This document shows, in pieces, positions 56,576 to 64,000 of a stretch of DNA of 64,000 bases (its first letter is position 1; each line of letters begins with the position of its first letter). A program made the translations under genes and the position numbers. Under the pieces are notes generated by a model. That model did not search any database, was not told the DNA's origin, and saw nothing but the letters and a program-made list of their open reading frames with translations. Origin of the DNA: Pseudomonas sp. H3(2019) (lineage in GTDB: Bacteria > Pseudomonadota > Gammaproteobacteria > Pseudomonadales > Pseudomonadaceae); assembly GCF_007713465.1 (NCBI RefSeq), contig NZ_VMSG01000011.1, positions 62,001 to 126,000 of the forward strand, given 5' to 3'.

Positions 56576-56606
56576 GATCGTTCCCATGCTCTGCGTGGGA
56601 ACGATC
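56576..56606. repeat. Single REP hairpin, GTTCCCACGC family
   Basis: GATCGTTCCCATGCTCTGCGTGGGAACGATC. It lies in the 47 bases between the convergent chemoreceptor and DUF924 genes, likely terminating both. Confidence 0.8.
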
Positions 56607-56611
56607 TGTGA

Positions 56612-57214
56612 CTAAAACCGCGACCCCGGCCCGCTCAAAAACGCCAACTCTTCAGGCGTACTCTCCCGCCCAAGAATCGCATTGCGATGGGGAAAGCGCC
56701 CAAACCTTGCGATGATCTTCTGATGCCGTTCGGCGTAATCGAGGTTATCGGCAAACACCGCACGATCCGCCTCAGGTTGCTGAGCCAGCAAGTCGGCAAA
56801 GCGTGAGATGGCTTCGTTTTGCACCGCCAGATGCTCGCAATGCTCGAACACCAGGTAGATGAACACCCGCTGGATAGGCAGCAGTTGCCGATCGAGATCC
56901 GCGGCAATGCCTTGCGCTACCAGAGCCTGGACTCTCAAGTCGCCTGCAAAGGATTTGGGGGCTTCGCGAAAAATCATCCGCGGTAACTGATCAAGCAATA
57001 ACACCAGGGCCAGCCAACCGTCGGGACATTGCGTCCACTCGGTCAATCCGCCGGCCAGTGCCTGTTCCACCAGATCCCCGAAACGCGTGCGCGCTTCGAG
57101 GTCCTGGCTGTCACGCTTGCCGAACCACAACGTGCCCTTGTCAGCCGCTACGTCATTAGGTGCTTCGGCTGAACCGAACCACCATTCGAGCAACGGCTGC
57201 CAGGGCGCGCTCAT
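56612..57214 (-). CDS. DUF924 family protein
   Basis: 200-residue cytoplasmic, largely helical protein of the DUF924 (TPR-like) family. Signature segments are LEWWFG, LVLLLDQLPRMIFR, RVFIYLVFEHCEHLAVQ and HQKIIARFGRFPHRNAILGR. No enzymatic activity is established for the family. Its ATG lies three bases after the fbp stop, so it is co-transcribed with fbp. Confidence 0.9.
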   Translation of the reverse strand: MSAPWQPLLEWWFGSAEAPNDVAADKGTLWFGKRDSQDLEARTRFGDLVEQALAGGLTEWTQCPDGWLALVLLLDQLPRMIFREAPKSFAGDLRVQALVAQGIAADLDRQLLPIQRVFIYLVFEHCEHLAVQNEAISRFADLLAQQPEADRAVFADNLDYAERHQKIIARFGRFPHRNAILGRESTPEELAFLSGPGSRF

Positions 57215-57217
57215 GGT

Positions 57218-58228
57218 TTATTCCTTGTGGTAAGCCGTGACGCGTTCAACTTCTTCTTTCGAGCCCAGGAACACCGCTACACGCTGGTGCAGGCCTTCGG
57301 GCTGGATGTCGAGAATGCGCTGGTGACCGTCGGTGGACGCGCCGCCGGCCTGTTCAACCAGGAACGACATCGGGTTGGCTTCGTACATCAAACGCAGTTT
57401 GCCCGGCTTGGAGGGCTCGCGGCTGTCACGTGGGTACATGAACAGGCCACCACGGGTCAGGATGCGGTGCACGTCGGCGACCATCGCGGCGACCCAGCGC
57501 ATGTTGTAGTTCTTTTTAAGCGGACCGGCTTCACCTGCCAGCAACTCGCCGACGTAGCGCTGTACCGGCGCTTCCCAGTGACGCTGGTTGGACATGTTGA
57601 TCGCGAATTCCTGAGTGGAGGACGGGATCTGGATGTCTTCATGGGTCAGCACGAAGCTGCCCATTTCACGGTCGAGGGTAAAGCCTTTCACGCCATCACC
57701 CAGGGTCAGCACCAGCATGGTTTGCGGGCCGTAGATGGCATAACCGGCGGCTACCTGTTGGGTGCCTGGCTGCAGGAACGCCTTTTCGTTCAAGGGTTCG
57801 TTCTGGCTCAGGTATTCGTTCGGGCAACGCAGCACCGAAAAGATAGTACCGACCGGCGCGTTGATATCGATGTTCGACGAACCGTCCAGCGGGTCGAATA
57901 CCAGCAGGTACGCGCCTTTCGGGTATTTGCCCGGAATCTGGTAGGCGTTGTCCATTTCTTCGGACGCCATGCCGGCCAGGTGACCGCCCCATTCGTTGGC
58001 TTCGAGCAGGATTTCGTTGGAGAGCACGTCGAGTTTCTTCTGGACTTCGCCTTGCACGTTTTCAGTGCCCATGCTGCCCAGAACGCCGCCCAGGGCGCCT
58101 TTGGAAACGGCGTGGCTGATTTCCTTGCAAGCACGCGCCACGACTTCGATCAGAAAGCGCAGATCGGCAGGAGTGTTGTTGCTACGGGTCTGCTCAATCA
58201 GATAGCGACTCAAGGTAACGCGGGACAT
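57218..58228 (-). CDS. fbp: Fructose-1,6-bisphosphatase, class I
   Basis: Gluconeogenic phosphatase converting fructose-1,6-bisphosphate to fructose-6-phosphate. 336 residues; metal and substrate motifs [12 protein letters not shown] and the catalytic-site region [37 protein letters not shown] are intact. The ATG at 58228 gives [15 protein letters not shown]. Gluconeogenesis is essential in Pseudomonas because the upper glycolytic route is incomplete. It is followed by DUF924. Confidence 0.97.
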   Translation of the reverse strand: MSRVTLSRYLIEQTRSNNTPADLRFLIEVVARACKEISHAVSKGALGGVLGSMGTENVQGEVQKKLDVLSNEILLEANEWGGHLAGMASEEMDNAYQIPGKYPKGAYLLVFDPLDGSSNIDINAPVGTIFSVLRCPNEYLSQNEPLNEKAFLQPGTQQVAAGYAIYGPQTMLVLTLGDGVKGFTLDREMGSFVLTHEDIQIPSSTQEFAINMSNQRHWEAPVQRYVGELLAGEAGPLKKNYNMRWVAAMVADVHRILTRGGLFMYPRDSREPSKPGKLRLMYEANPMSFLVEQAGGASTDGHQRILDIQPEGLHQRVAVFLGSKEEVERVTAYHKE

Positions 58229-58372
58229 GGAAGGCTCCGAAGGAATGGGGGCTAAAAACCCGCGCAGTTTAACGCGAGTCGGTGCGCAATTCCTCTTATC
58301 AGACGAGATTCACTGAATAGAGTTCATGCGCGGGGTTGAGCGTAGCTGCAAATGCGCCTGACTGCGCCAGCC

Positions 58373-59737
58373 TCAGGACTTCACCGGCGGCTTGCGCAGC
58401 AAACTGAACGCCATCCCCGCCAAACCCGCCACCCCCAGCAAGAGCACCGCCCACAGGCCAATCTTCTTCCAGTTTGCGCCCGGGACAATCGGCGCCACTG
58501 CTGCAGCCGGCGAAGTCACCACCACCGCACCATCGACCTTGGCCTGACCCAACGTCGCCAGACGCTTGGGACTGTAATCGGGAATCAGCGTCGACAGTGG
58601 CAAGCTCGCCGTTTTAACCGTCGCGCTCCCCAGCGCCAGTGTGTACGGCCCCGCCCCGCGAGCGAGGAACACCACCTGGGTCGAGCGTACGGCATAGCGC
58701 ACTGTCGGAGCTTGTGTGCCCAAGCCGCCACCGCGCTCATCGACAGTCAGCTTCAACTGCTGCACCACATGCCCAGCGACCTGCAATTCGTTCTGCACCA
58801 CCTCCTGGCCATTTTGCGTCAGTCGATAGAGCAAACCGCTGCTCAAGGGCTGCCACGGCAAGCTGCTTTCGCGACGCCCCGACAGGGTCACCGGCGCCAG
58901 GCTGTTAGCCTGGCTCAACTCGACCTGCAAGCGCTCGACGCTCAAGCCCATCGGCAATTGCCAGGTGTACTCACCGGCCTTGGTGCTGCTGCCGGCCAAC
59001 GGCTCGGACCAGACCAACGGCTGCGGCAGGTAGCTGGAACTGGCGCTTTGCAGTTGCGCGGAGGTCAGCGCGGGCGCCGCCTGCGGGGTTTTCCATAGCA
59101 AGCGCAGATAACGCGCGCTCTGCCCCGGCAAACTGACTTCATGCTGCTCGACCCGCTCATCGGCAAACGACAGCCGCGCCACCTGGCCTTCGCCCCACGG
59201 CTGCCAATGCTGCAAATCGTCACTGGCTTCGATGCTGAAACGCTGGAAGCCGTCGCGTTCACTGGTCCAGTCGAGGATCAACTGCTGCAACGGCGCCTTG
59301 ATCGCACTGGCGTCCAGCAACCAGCCGCGCAGTACTTCTTCGCCAGCCTTGAGCGGGGTCGATGGCTGGACGTCCACCAGCGTGCCATTGGCGCTGGACT
59401 GCACGCGCACGCTCGGCACCGCCTCGCTGGCAGAGACCGAGTCGTAAATCGGAAACCACTTAACGTTATTCACCACCAGACTTTCGCGGCTCTGCGCCTG
59501 CTCCCGCGCCAGCGAATAGGCCTGCACCTCACCGGCTGCGTTGAATACCCGCACGTCGCTGAGATCGGTCTGGCGTGCATTCAATTGCACCGCCAGCGAC
59601 AAATCGAGGCGATACCACGGCCCCTCGCCGCTCAGGCTCAACGGCACCTGTGTGGTGAAGTCTGCCGGTGTTTCCTGAGCCGTGGCCGACAACGCCACAC
59701 AGAGTCCAACGGCGCCCAGCGACAACTTCAGATTCAA
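58373..59737 (-). CDS. DUF3999 domain protein, membrane-anchored periplasmic
   Basis: 454 residues: signal peptide (MNLKLSLGAVGLCVALSATAQ), a large beta-rich periplasmic region (LDLSLAVQLNARQTDLSDVRVFNAAG; DDLQHWQPWGEGQVARLSF looks like a discoidin-type carbohydrate-binding repeat), and one C-terminal transmembrane helix (IGLWAVLLLGVAGLAGMAFSLL) with a short basic tail. Its ATG overlaps the stop of the DUF2339 gene by four bases, so the two proteins are made together. Function unknown. Confidence 0.87.
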   Translation of the reverse strand: MNLKLSLGAVGLCVALSATAQETPADFTTQVPLSLSGEGPWYRLDLSLAVQLNARQTDLSDVRVFNAAGEVQAYSLAREQAQSRESLVVNNVKWFPIYDSVSASEAVPSVRVQSSANGTLVDVQPSTPLKAGEEVLRGWLLDASAIKAPLQQLILDWTSERDGFQRFSIEASDDLQHWQPWGEGQVARLSFADERVEQHEVSLPGQSARYLRLLWKTPQAAPALTSAQLQSASSSYLPQPLVWSEPLAGSSTKAGEYTWQLPMGLSVERLQVELSQANSLAPVTLSGRRESSLPWQPLSSGLLYRLTQNGQEVVQNELQVAGHVVQQLKLTVDERGGGLGTQAPTVRYAVRSTQVVFLARGAGPYTLALGSATVKTASLPLSTLIPDYSPKRLATLGQAKVDGAVVVTSPAAAVAPIVPGANWKKIGLWAVLLLGVAGLAGMAFSLLRKPPVKS

Positions 59738-62700
59738 GACGACACTCCTTCAGATTCATTGGCCGGTTTCTCAGGCCCTGACGTTGGTTCGGCGCGTTTG
59801 GGCGGCAGCGGTGCGAAATAGCCCACCACCAGCAGCAACACGCCCACGCCGATAAACGACACGATCCGCGCCAGACCGCCGCGGTTACTCAGTTCGACAA
59901 AGACCAGTTTGGCGACCACCAGCGCAATCAACGCTGCGCCGACCAGCCAGACTTCCCGACGATGGCGCAAATGCCCGCCGATCATCAGGCTCAGGGCAAT
60001 CAGGGTCCAGACGATCGACAAGCCCGCCTGCACCAACATCGACTCCAGCAAGGCATCCAGCTCAAACGGCACGCCGCCCCAATGGTGAGCGCTGCGCATC
60101 ACCAGCGCAGTGAAGAAGGCGAACAGCGAAACCCCGGCCACGACTTGCGTGGCGCGCTCGGCGTAATCGACACGAATCGCCAATGAGCTGACCGCACTGC
60201 GCGACCAGACATAAACGCCGAACAAGGCAAACAGCAGGCCGATTTCCAACGGGTTGAGCAACGGGAGATAAGGCAGCGGTTCGGCGGTGCCGTCGCTGGC
60301 AATGTTTGCCAGCCAGAACCAGCCGAGCATCAACAACGCCAGCGGCAGTGCGGCGTACACGCGGTACTCGCGGGCATACGCCGACACCGGCCACGGCCAG
60401 GCGCGTGGTGCGGCCATCAGCACCAGATACAGGCTCGGCAAAATTGCCCAGCCCAGCCAGCGCCAGGCGTTGTATTGCTCGGACAACACCAGCAAGCCGT
60501 AACGCAACTCCAGCGCCAAGACGCCGATCAACAGCCAGCAACCCACTACGTGAGCAGCGCTCAATACTCGCGCGGGGAGCATCGGCGCCAAGCGTCGCAG
60601 CGAGATGAAATGCACCATAAACACCGCCGCCCACGCCAGCCAGCCGAAATTCGCCGCCGGGTGATAACGCGAATGCCAGGCCGCGACCAATACCAGCGCC
60701 GCCGCTGGAATCAGCAACGTGCAGAGCACGCCCAATTCCGGCCATTGCAGTCGCCGAGACAACAACGTCCACACCGCGACACTCAGCGCCGCGAGGCCCA
60801 GCAACAGTGTGGCTTGCAGGTTCAGTGGTGCAAAACGCAGCACTTCGCTGACCAGCGCCAACGCCCACCAGGCCGCGCCCCACACCAGCAACAACTCGGA
60901 CAAGCGCCGCAAGCTCAAGGCATCGAACGCACTGGCATGATTGCCTAGCTGCAAGCGCCAGGCACCGACCATCGCCGCCAGCCCGAGCACCATCGGCGTC
61001 CAGAAACCGCTGTGGCCCAGTGGCCGCAGACCTTCGCTGGCGAGCGGCCCGAGCAGTTCGGGCCCCGCGATCAGGAACGCCGCGCCGCCGATCACCTGCA
61101 ACAACAAGCCAAAGACAAAACTCACCCGCTGCTGCAAGTACAGGCTCAGCCAGATGATCAACAGACCGCTGGCGGCCCACACCGCGCTCGCCGTTTGCCA
61201 CGGCAACACGAACAGCACCGCCAGATTGATCAGCACCAACCCGGCCAGCAACACCACCGACAACCCACGCAGCAATCGTGCGTCACTGCGCACCATGTCG
61301 TCGCGAGCGGCGAACAGCATGCCGCCGATCAACGCCAGGCCAATCAAGGACGCGGTGAGCAAACCGCTCCAGCCAGCGCTGAACACCGCCGCCTCCTCAC
61401 CGCTGGCGCCTTGCAGCCGCAGCAGGAACAACACACCGCCCAGCAGTTGCACGGCGAACGCCGTAAACAGGAAGGTCCGCGATTGCAGGCGCAAGCCGAC
61501 AAACAACGTCGCCAAACCGGCCAGCGCCCAGCTGATCGCGGTGCCGTGGGTGAAGAAGAACAACGGCGCGAGCAGATAGAGGAACATCAGCCCCGCACAG
61601 GCCAACACCGGCAAGCCCTTGCGTTCCCAGGCCGAGGTTTGCTCAGGGGAAGCGCTGCGCAAGTGATAGAAACTGAACAGCAACGCCACGCCGAGCATCA
61701 GCGCACCAAGCGGTGAGCCAGCCAGCAGGCTGCTGTCGCCCAGGCTCAGTTTGCTGAGGAACGCCAGCGCCGAACCCAGTTGCAACAGCAAGGCAAAGGC
61801 CCGTGCCAACGGCCGATGCTGACGCAGGCCGAGCCAGAAGATCCCCGCGCCCTCCACCGCCCAGGCGGCCGCCGTCCAGCGCGCATCCAGACCCAGCGGG
61901 ATCGCCAGGCTGGCGAAAATCACCCCCAGCGCCAGGCAGGTTTCCGCCAGCAGCAGGGCTCGACCGCCGCTGAGAAAACGCGCCAGGCCCATGTACACGA
62001 TGCCCAACGCCAGCGCGCTGAACGCGGCAGCAAACTCATACTGATGAATCAGCGCGAACTGCATGCCAAAGCCCACCAGTGGCGGACCGAACAGCATCGT
62101 CCCGTCGACGTAGTCGCCTTTGCGCGCCGACCAGCGCAGCAGCGCTTCACGGCTGTCATCCTCCGGCGCGTCAGTCATCTCGAGCAATTTGCGGCGGGCG
62201 AACAACAAGCCAATCGCCAGGTACATCAGGAAGAACAGAATCAGGAACGGCTCGGTACTCCACAGCAGTTCCGCCGTATAGGAACGCAGGCCCCAGGCAA
62301 AACCGATGCCGAAGGTGCCCGCGAAGCCGATCAGGTTCAGCGGCCGCCAGGCCTTGAACCAGGCAATGGCGAGGATGCCGGTGTTGAGCAAGGCGAAGTA
62401 GCTGAACAGCGCGACATGGTTGCCGGCGCCGGTGGAGGTCAGGATCGGCGCGGCGAACCCGCCCAACGCCGCCGCACAGGCCAGCGCAAGCGAGTCCTGG
62501 GTGATCGCCAGAATCGCCGAGAAGATCGTCACCGCCACCAGCAAGCCCAACGCCGCCGACGGGTCGAGCAACGGGTGCAAGCGCATGGCGGCGAACACCG
62601 TCAGGTACAGCACGGCAATGCCGGTGCCCTGCAGGATCAACGCGTAGTTGGTGTTGCGCAGTCGCAACCACCAACCGAGCCCGAGCAAAGCCAACGCGGC

Positions 62701-63327
62701 CGCAGCGACCCCGGCGTAACGCAATTCAATCGGCACCACCATGCCTTCGGTGGCGTAGCGCAGCAAAAACGCCAAACCGAAGAACAACAGCACCACGCCG
62801 ACCCGCAGCACAGTGTTGCCGCCAAACAGCCAATTGCGTGCAGCGGCGATGCCACGTTCGATCAGATTTGGGCCACGGGGTTCGGCAGGTTGTGGTGGTT
62901 CGCTGGGTTGCGGGGTCCAGAGATCGGCGGGCTCAGACGCGATGCTCGCGTGTACCGGTTCGAATTCGGGCGGCAATTCCCAGACCAGCTCCTGCGCGGC
63001 AGACAACGGCGCCGGGCCAGGCTCAGGTGCTTGGTCAAAAGTGACTTCAGGAGAAAGCGTCGGCTCGCTGGCCGTTGTTGACTCAGGGACCGGAGCTGAT
63101 TGGACACCATGGGTTTCGAGTAACGCCAGCCGTTGCTCGACCGCACCAAGGGCGACCTGCGCCTGCTCCAGTTGACGACGCTGCTCGTCCGCTTGTGAAT
63201 TCAGGCGCCTGAGCACAATCGCCTGACCCGCACCCAAGCCGATCAATGCGCCGATCAGCGCATCGCTGAATGACTCATCGAGCACCCAGCCCAGCACCAG
63301 CCCTATCAGCATGAACATCCATTGCAT
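59734..63327 (-). CDS. DUF2339 polytopic membrane protein
   Basis: About 1197 residues with upwards of 25 hydrophobic helices over nearly the whole length. After a short membrane hairpin (MQWMFMLIGLVLGWVLDE) there is a coiled coil (about 45-80, NSQADEQRRQLEQAQVALGAVEQR), an acidic/Pro linker to about 150, then the membrane domain starting LIERGIAAARNWLFGGNTVLRVGVVLLFFGLAFLLRY. The ATG at 63327 is preferred to 63348. It is coupled to the downstream DUF3999 gene. It shares the style of lipid-linked glycan transporters or ligases but no motif proves this. Function unknown. Confidence 0.88.
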   Translation of the reverse strand: MQWMFMLIGLVLGWVLDESFSDALIGALIGLGAGQAIVLRRLNSQADEQRRQLEQAQVALGAVEQRLALLETHGVQSAPVPESTTASEPTLSPEVTFDQAPEPGPAPLSAAQELVWELPPEFEPVHASIASEPADLWTPQPSEPPQPAEPRGPNLIERGIAAARNWLFGGNTVLRVGVVLLFFGLAFLLRYATEGMVVPIELRYAGVAAAALALLGLGWWLRLRNTNYALILQGTGIAVLYLTVFAAMRLHPLLDPSAALGLLVAVTIFSAILAITQDSLALACAAALGGFAAPILTSTGAGNHVALFSYFALLNTGILAIAWFKAWRPLNLIGFAGTFGIGFAWGLRSYTAELLWSTEPFLILFFLMYLAIGLLFARRKLLEMTDAPEDDSREALLRWSARKGDYVDGTMLFGPPLVGFGMQFALIHQYEFAAAFSALALGIVYMGLARFLSGGRALLLAETCLALGVIFASLAIPLGLDARWTAAAWAVEGAGIFWLGLRQHRPLARAFALLLQLGSALAFLSKLSLGDSSLLAGSPLGALMLGVALLFSFYHLRSASPEQTSAWERKGLPVLACAGLMFLYLLAPLFFFTHGTAISWALAGLATLFVGLRLQSRTFLFTAFAVQLLGGVLFLLRLQGASGEEAAVFSAGWSGLLTASLIGLALIGGMLFAARDDMVRSDARLLRGLSVVLLAGLVLINLAVLFVLPWQTASAVWAASGLLIIWLSLYLQQRVSFVFGLLLQVIGGAAFLIAGPELLGPLASEGLRPLGHSGFWTPMVLGLAAMVGAWRLQLGNHASAFDALSLRRLSELLLVWGAAWWALALVSEVLRFAPLNLQATLLLGLAALSVAVWTLLSRRLQWPELGVLCTLLIPAAALVLVAAWHSRYHPAANFGWLAWAAVFMVHFISLRRLAPMLPARVLSAAHVVGCWLLIGVLALELRYGLLVLSEQYNAWRWLGWAILPSLYLVLMAAPRAWPWPVSAYAREYRVYAALPLALLMLGWFWLANIASDGTAEPLPYLPLLNPLEIGLLFALFGVYVWSRSAVSSLAIRVDYAERATQVVAGVSLFAFFTALVMRSAHHWGGVPFELDALLESMLVQAGLSIVWTLIALSLMIGGHLRHRREVWLVGAALIALVVAKLVFVELSNRGGLARIVSFIGVGVLLLVVGYFAPLPPKRAEPTSGPEKPANESEGVSS

Positions 63328-63384
63328 GGTCGATATCCCTAAGCACATTGGCCAACCGAAAACGTTTGGCGCAGCCCGTATTGC

Positions 63385-63481
63385 AAAGATCGCAGCCTTC
63401 GGCAGCTCCTACAACGGCAGCGTGCACCCATACTTTAGGTGAACACTGACTGTAAGAGCTGCTGAAGGCTGCGATCTTTTT
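63385..63481. repeat. Inverted repeat GATCGCAGCC, likely terminator after glgP
   Basis: AAAGATCGCAGCCTTCGGCAGCTC on the left and GAGCTGCTGAAGGCTGCGATCTTTTT on the right pair with few mismatches around about 45 bases. It lies between the glgP stop (63524) and the DUF2339 start on the same strand. This is a recurrent P. fluorescens intergenic motif, by recollection. Confidence 0.7.
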
Positions 63482-63523
63482 CGGGGCGTCAGTATATCGA
63501 TCCGATCAAACGGCGGCTAAAAA

Positions 63524-64000
63524 TTACTCCAGCGCTTTCCAGATTTCCGTGGCGTACTCGCGAATGGTCCGGTCGGACGAAAACCAGCCCATGCGCGCAC
63601 TGTTGAGCACCGCCGAGCGCCACCATTCCTGCGAATCGTGCCAGCGCTCTTCAACCCGCGTCTGGGCATGCCAGTAGGAATCGAAGTCGGCGCAGACCAG
63701 GAAGCGGTCATATTCGATCAACGAATCGATCAAGCCCATGTAACGAGACGGTTCATCCGGCGAGAACACACCGCCGCGAATCGCTTGCAGCACATCCCCC
63801 AGCCGACGAGAGGCGGCGATATCCGGCGCGGCGTGGAACTCGTGATTCTGTTTGCGCGCCTCAACCTGCTGCGCGGTCAGACCAAAGATGAACATGTGCT
63901 CGACACCAATGCGCTCACTCATTTCCACGTTGGCACCGTCCAGGGTGCCGATGGTCAGCGCGCCGTTGAGACCGAACTTCATGTTGCTGGTACCGGAAGC
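63524..64000 (-). CDS. glgP: Glycogen/starch phosphorylase, 3' part (5' end outside window)
   Basis: C-terminal 159 or so residues of alpha-glucan phosphorylase, releasing glucose-1-phosphate from glycogen. The motif ASGTSNMKF at the window edge contains the lysine that binds pyridoxal phosphate, followed by GLNGALTIGTLDGANVE. The product ends EYATEIWKALE. The frame stays open to base 64000, so the start lies beyond the window. High confidence. Confidence 0.95.
   Translation of the reverse strand, partial: ASGTSNMKFGLNGALTIGTLDGANVEMSERIGVEHMFIFGLTAQQVEARKQNHEFHAAPDIAASRRLGDVLQAIRGGVFSPDEPSRYMGLIDSLIEYDRFLVCADFDSYWHAQTRVEERWHDSQEWWRSAVLNSARMGWFSSDRTIREYATEIWKALE

Overview
The window is about 64 kb of core chromosome from a Pseudomonas of the fluorescens group. 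This is inferred from the high-GC coding style, the medium-chain-length PHA locus phaC1-phaZ-phaC2-phaD with divergent phaIF, the hut gene set, and intergenic repeats typical of that group. Gene order matches, from memory, the region of P. aeruginosa PAO1 running from ponA to fbp and beyond. Nothing looks recently acquired: there is no integrase, transposase, phage gene, CRISPR array, rRNA or tRNA that I can see.

Layout. 1-7.6 kb: 3' part of the class A penicillin-binding protein gene, a 0.9-kb convergent gap full of repeats, malic enzyme, a secreted SNase-type nuclease, ribosomal protein L31 and, divergently, primosomal helicase PriA. 7.7-12.8 kb: argS, a SPOR/FtsN-like protein, the HslVU protease behind a near-consensus heat-shock promoter, and a DUF971 protein. 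13-20 kb: PHA synthesis (phaC1, phaC2), depolymerisation (phaZ), regulation (phaD), phasins (phaI, phaF) and a small granule-associated protein. 20-26.2 kb: ubiquinone genes ubiE-ubiJ-ubiB, hisI-hisE, tatABC and rsmE. 26.2-31 kb: an HBM-type chemoreceptor behind a candidate FliA promoter, convergent with a polar amino-acid ABC transporter. 31-38.5 kb: osmoregulated periplasmic glucans (opgGH), dtd, pip and an esterase. 38.5-39.4 kb: an orphan choline/betaine-type binding protein. 39.6-53.4 kb: the hut regulon (hutG, hutI, hutT, hutH, hutV, hutW, a hutX remnant, a urocanate-type permease, hutU, hutD, hutC and divergent hutF), with two HutC-like operators. 53.5-64 kb: two small lipoproteins, a dCache chemoreceptor, DUF924, fbp, a DUF3999/DUF2339 membrane pair and the 3' end of glgP.

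Most notable. (1) Three imperfect palindromes of about 160 bp each lie upstream of genes (rpmE/priA, opgG, hutC/hutF). They share a central core, while their arms differ from copy to copy yet each stays self-complementary. (2) The histidine ABC operon appears to have lost hutX, leaving about 35 codons of its 3' end. (3) The rpmE terminator hairpin lies inside the signal-peptide coding region of the nuclease gene. (4) The dCache chemoreceptor keeps every residue of the amino-acid-binding motif except one Asp, which is Ala. (5) The intergenic DNA is rich in two REP families and several unnamed inverted repeats.

Starts were chosen from Shine-Dalgarno spacing and family length. Several genes use GTG or TTG. 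Gene names rest on family recognition by eye; no database search was run.
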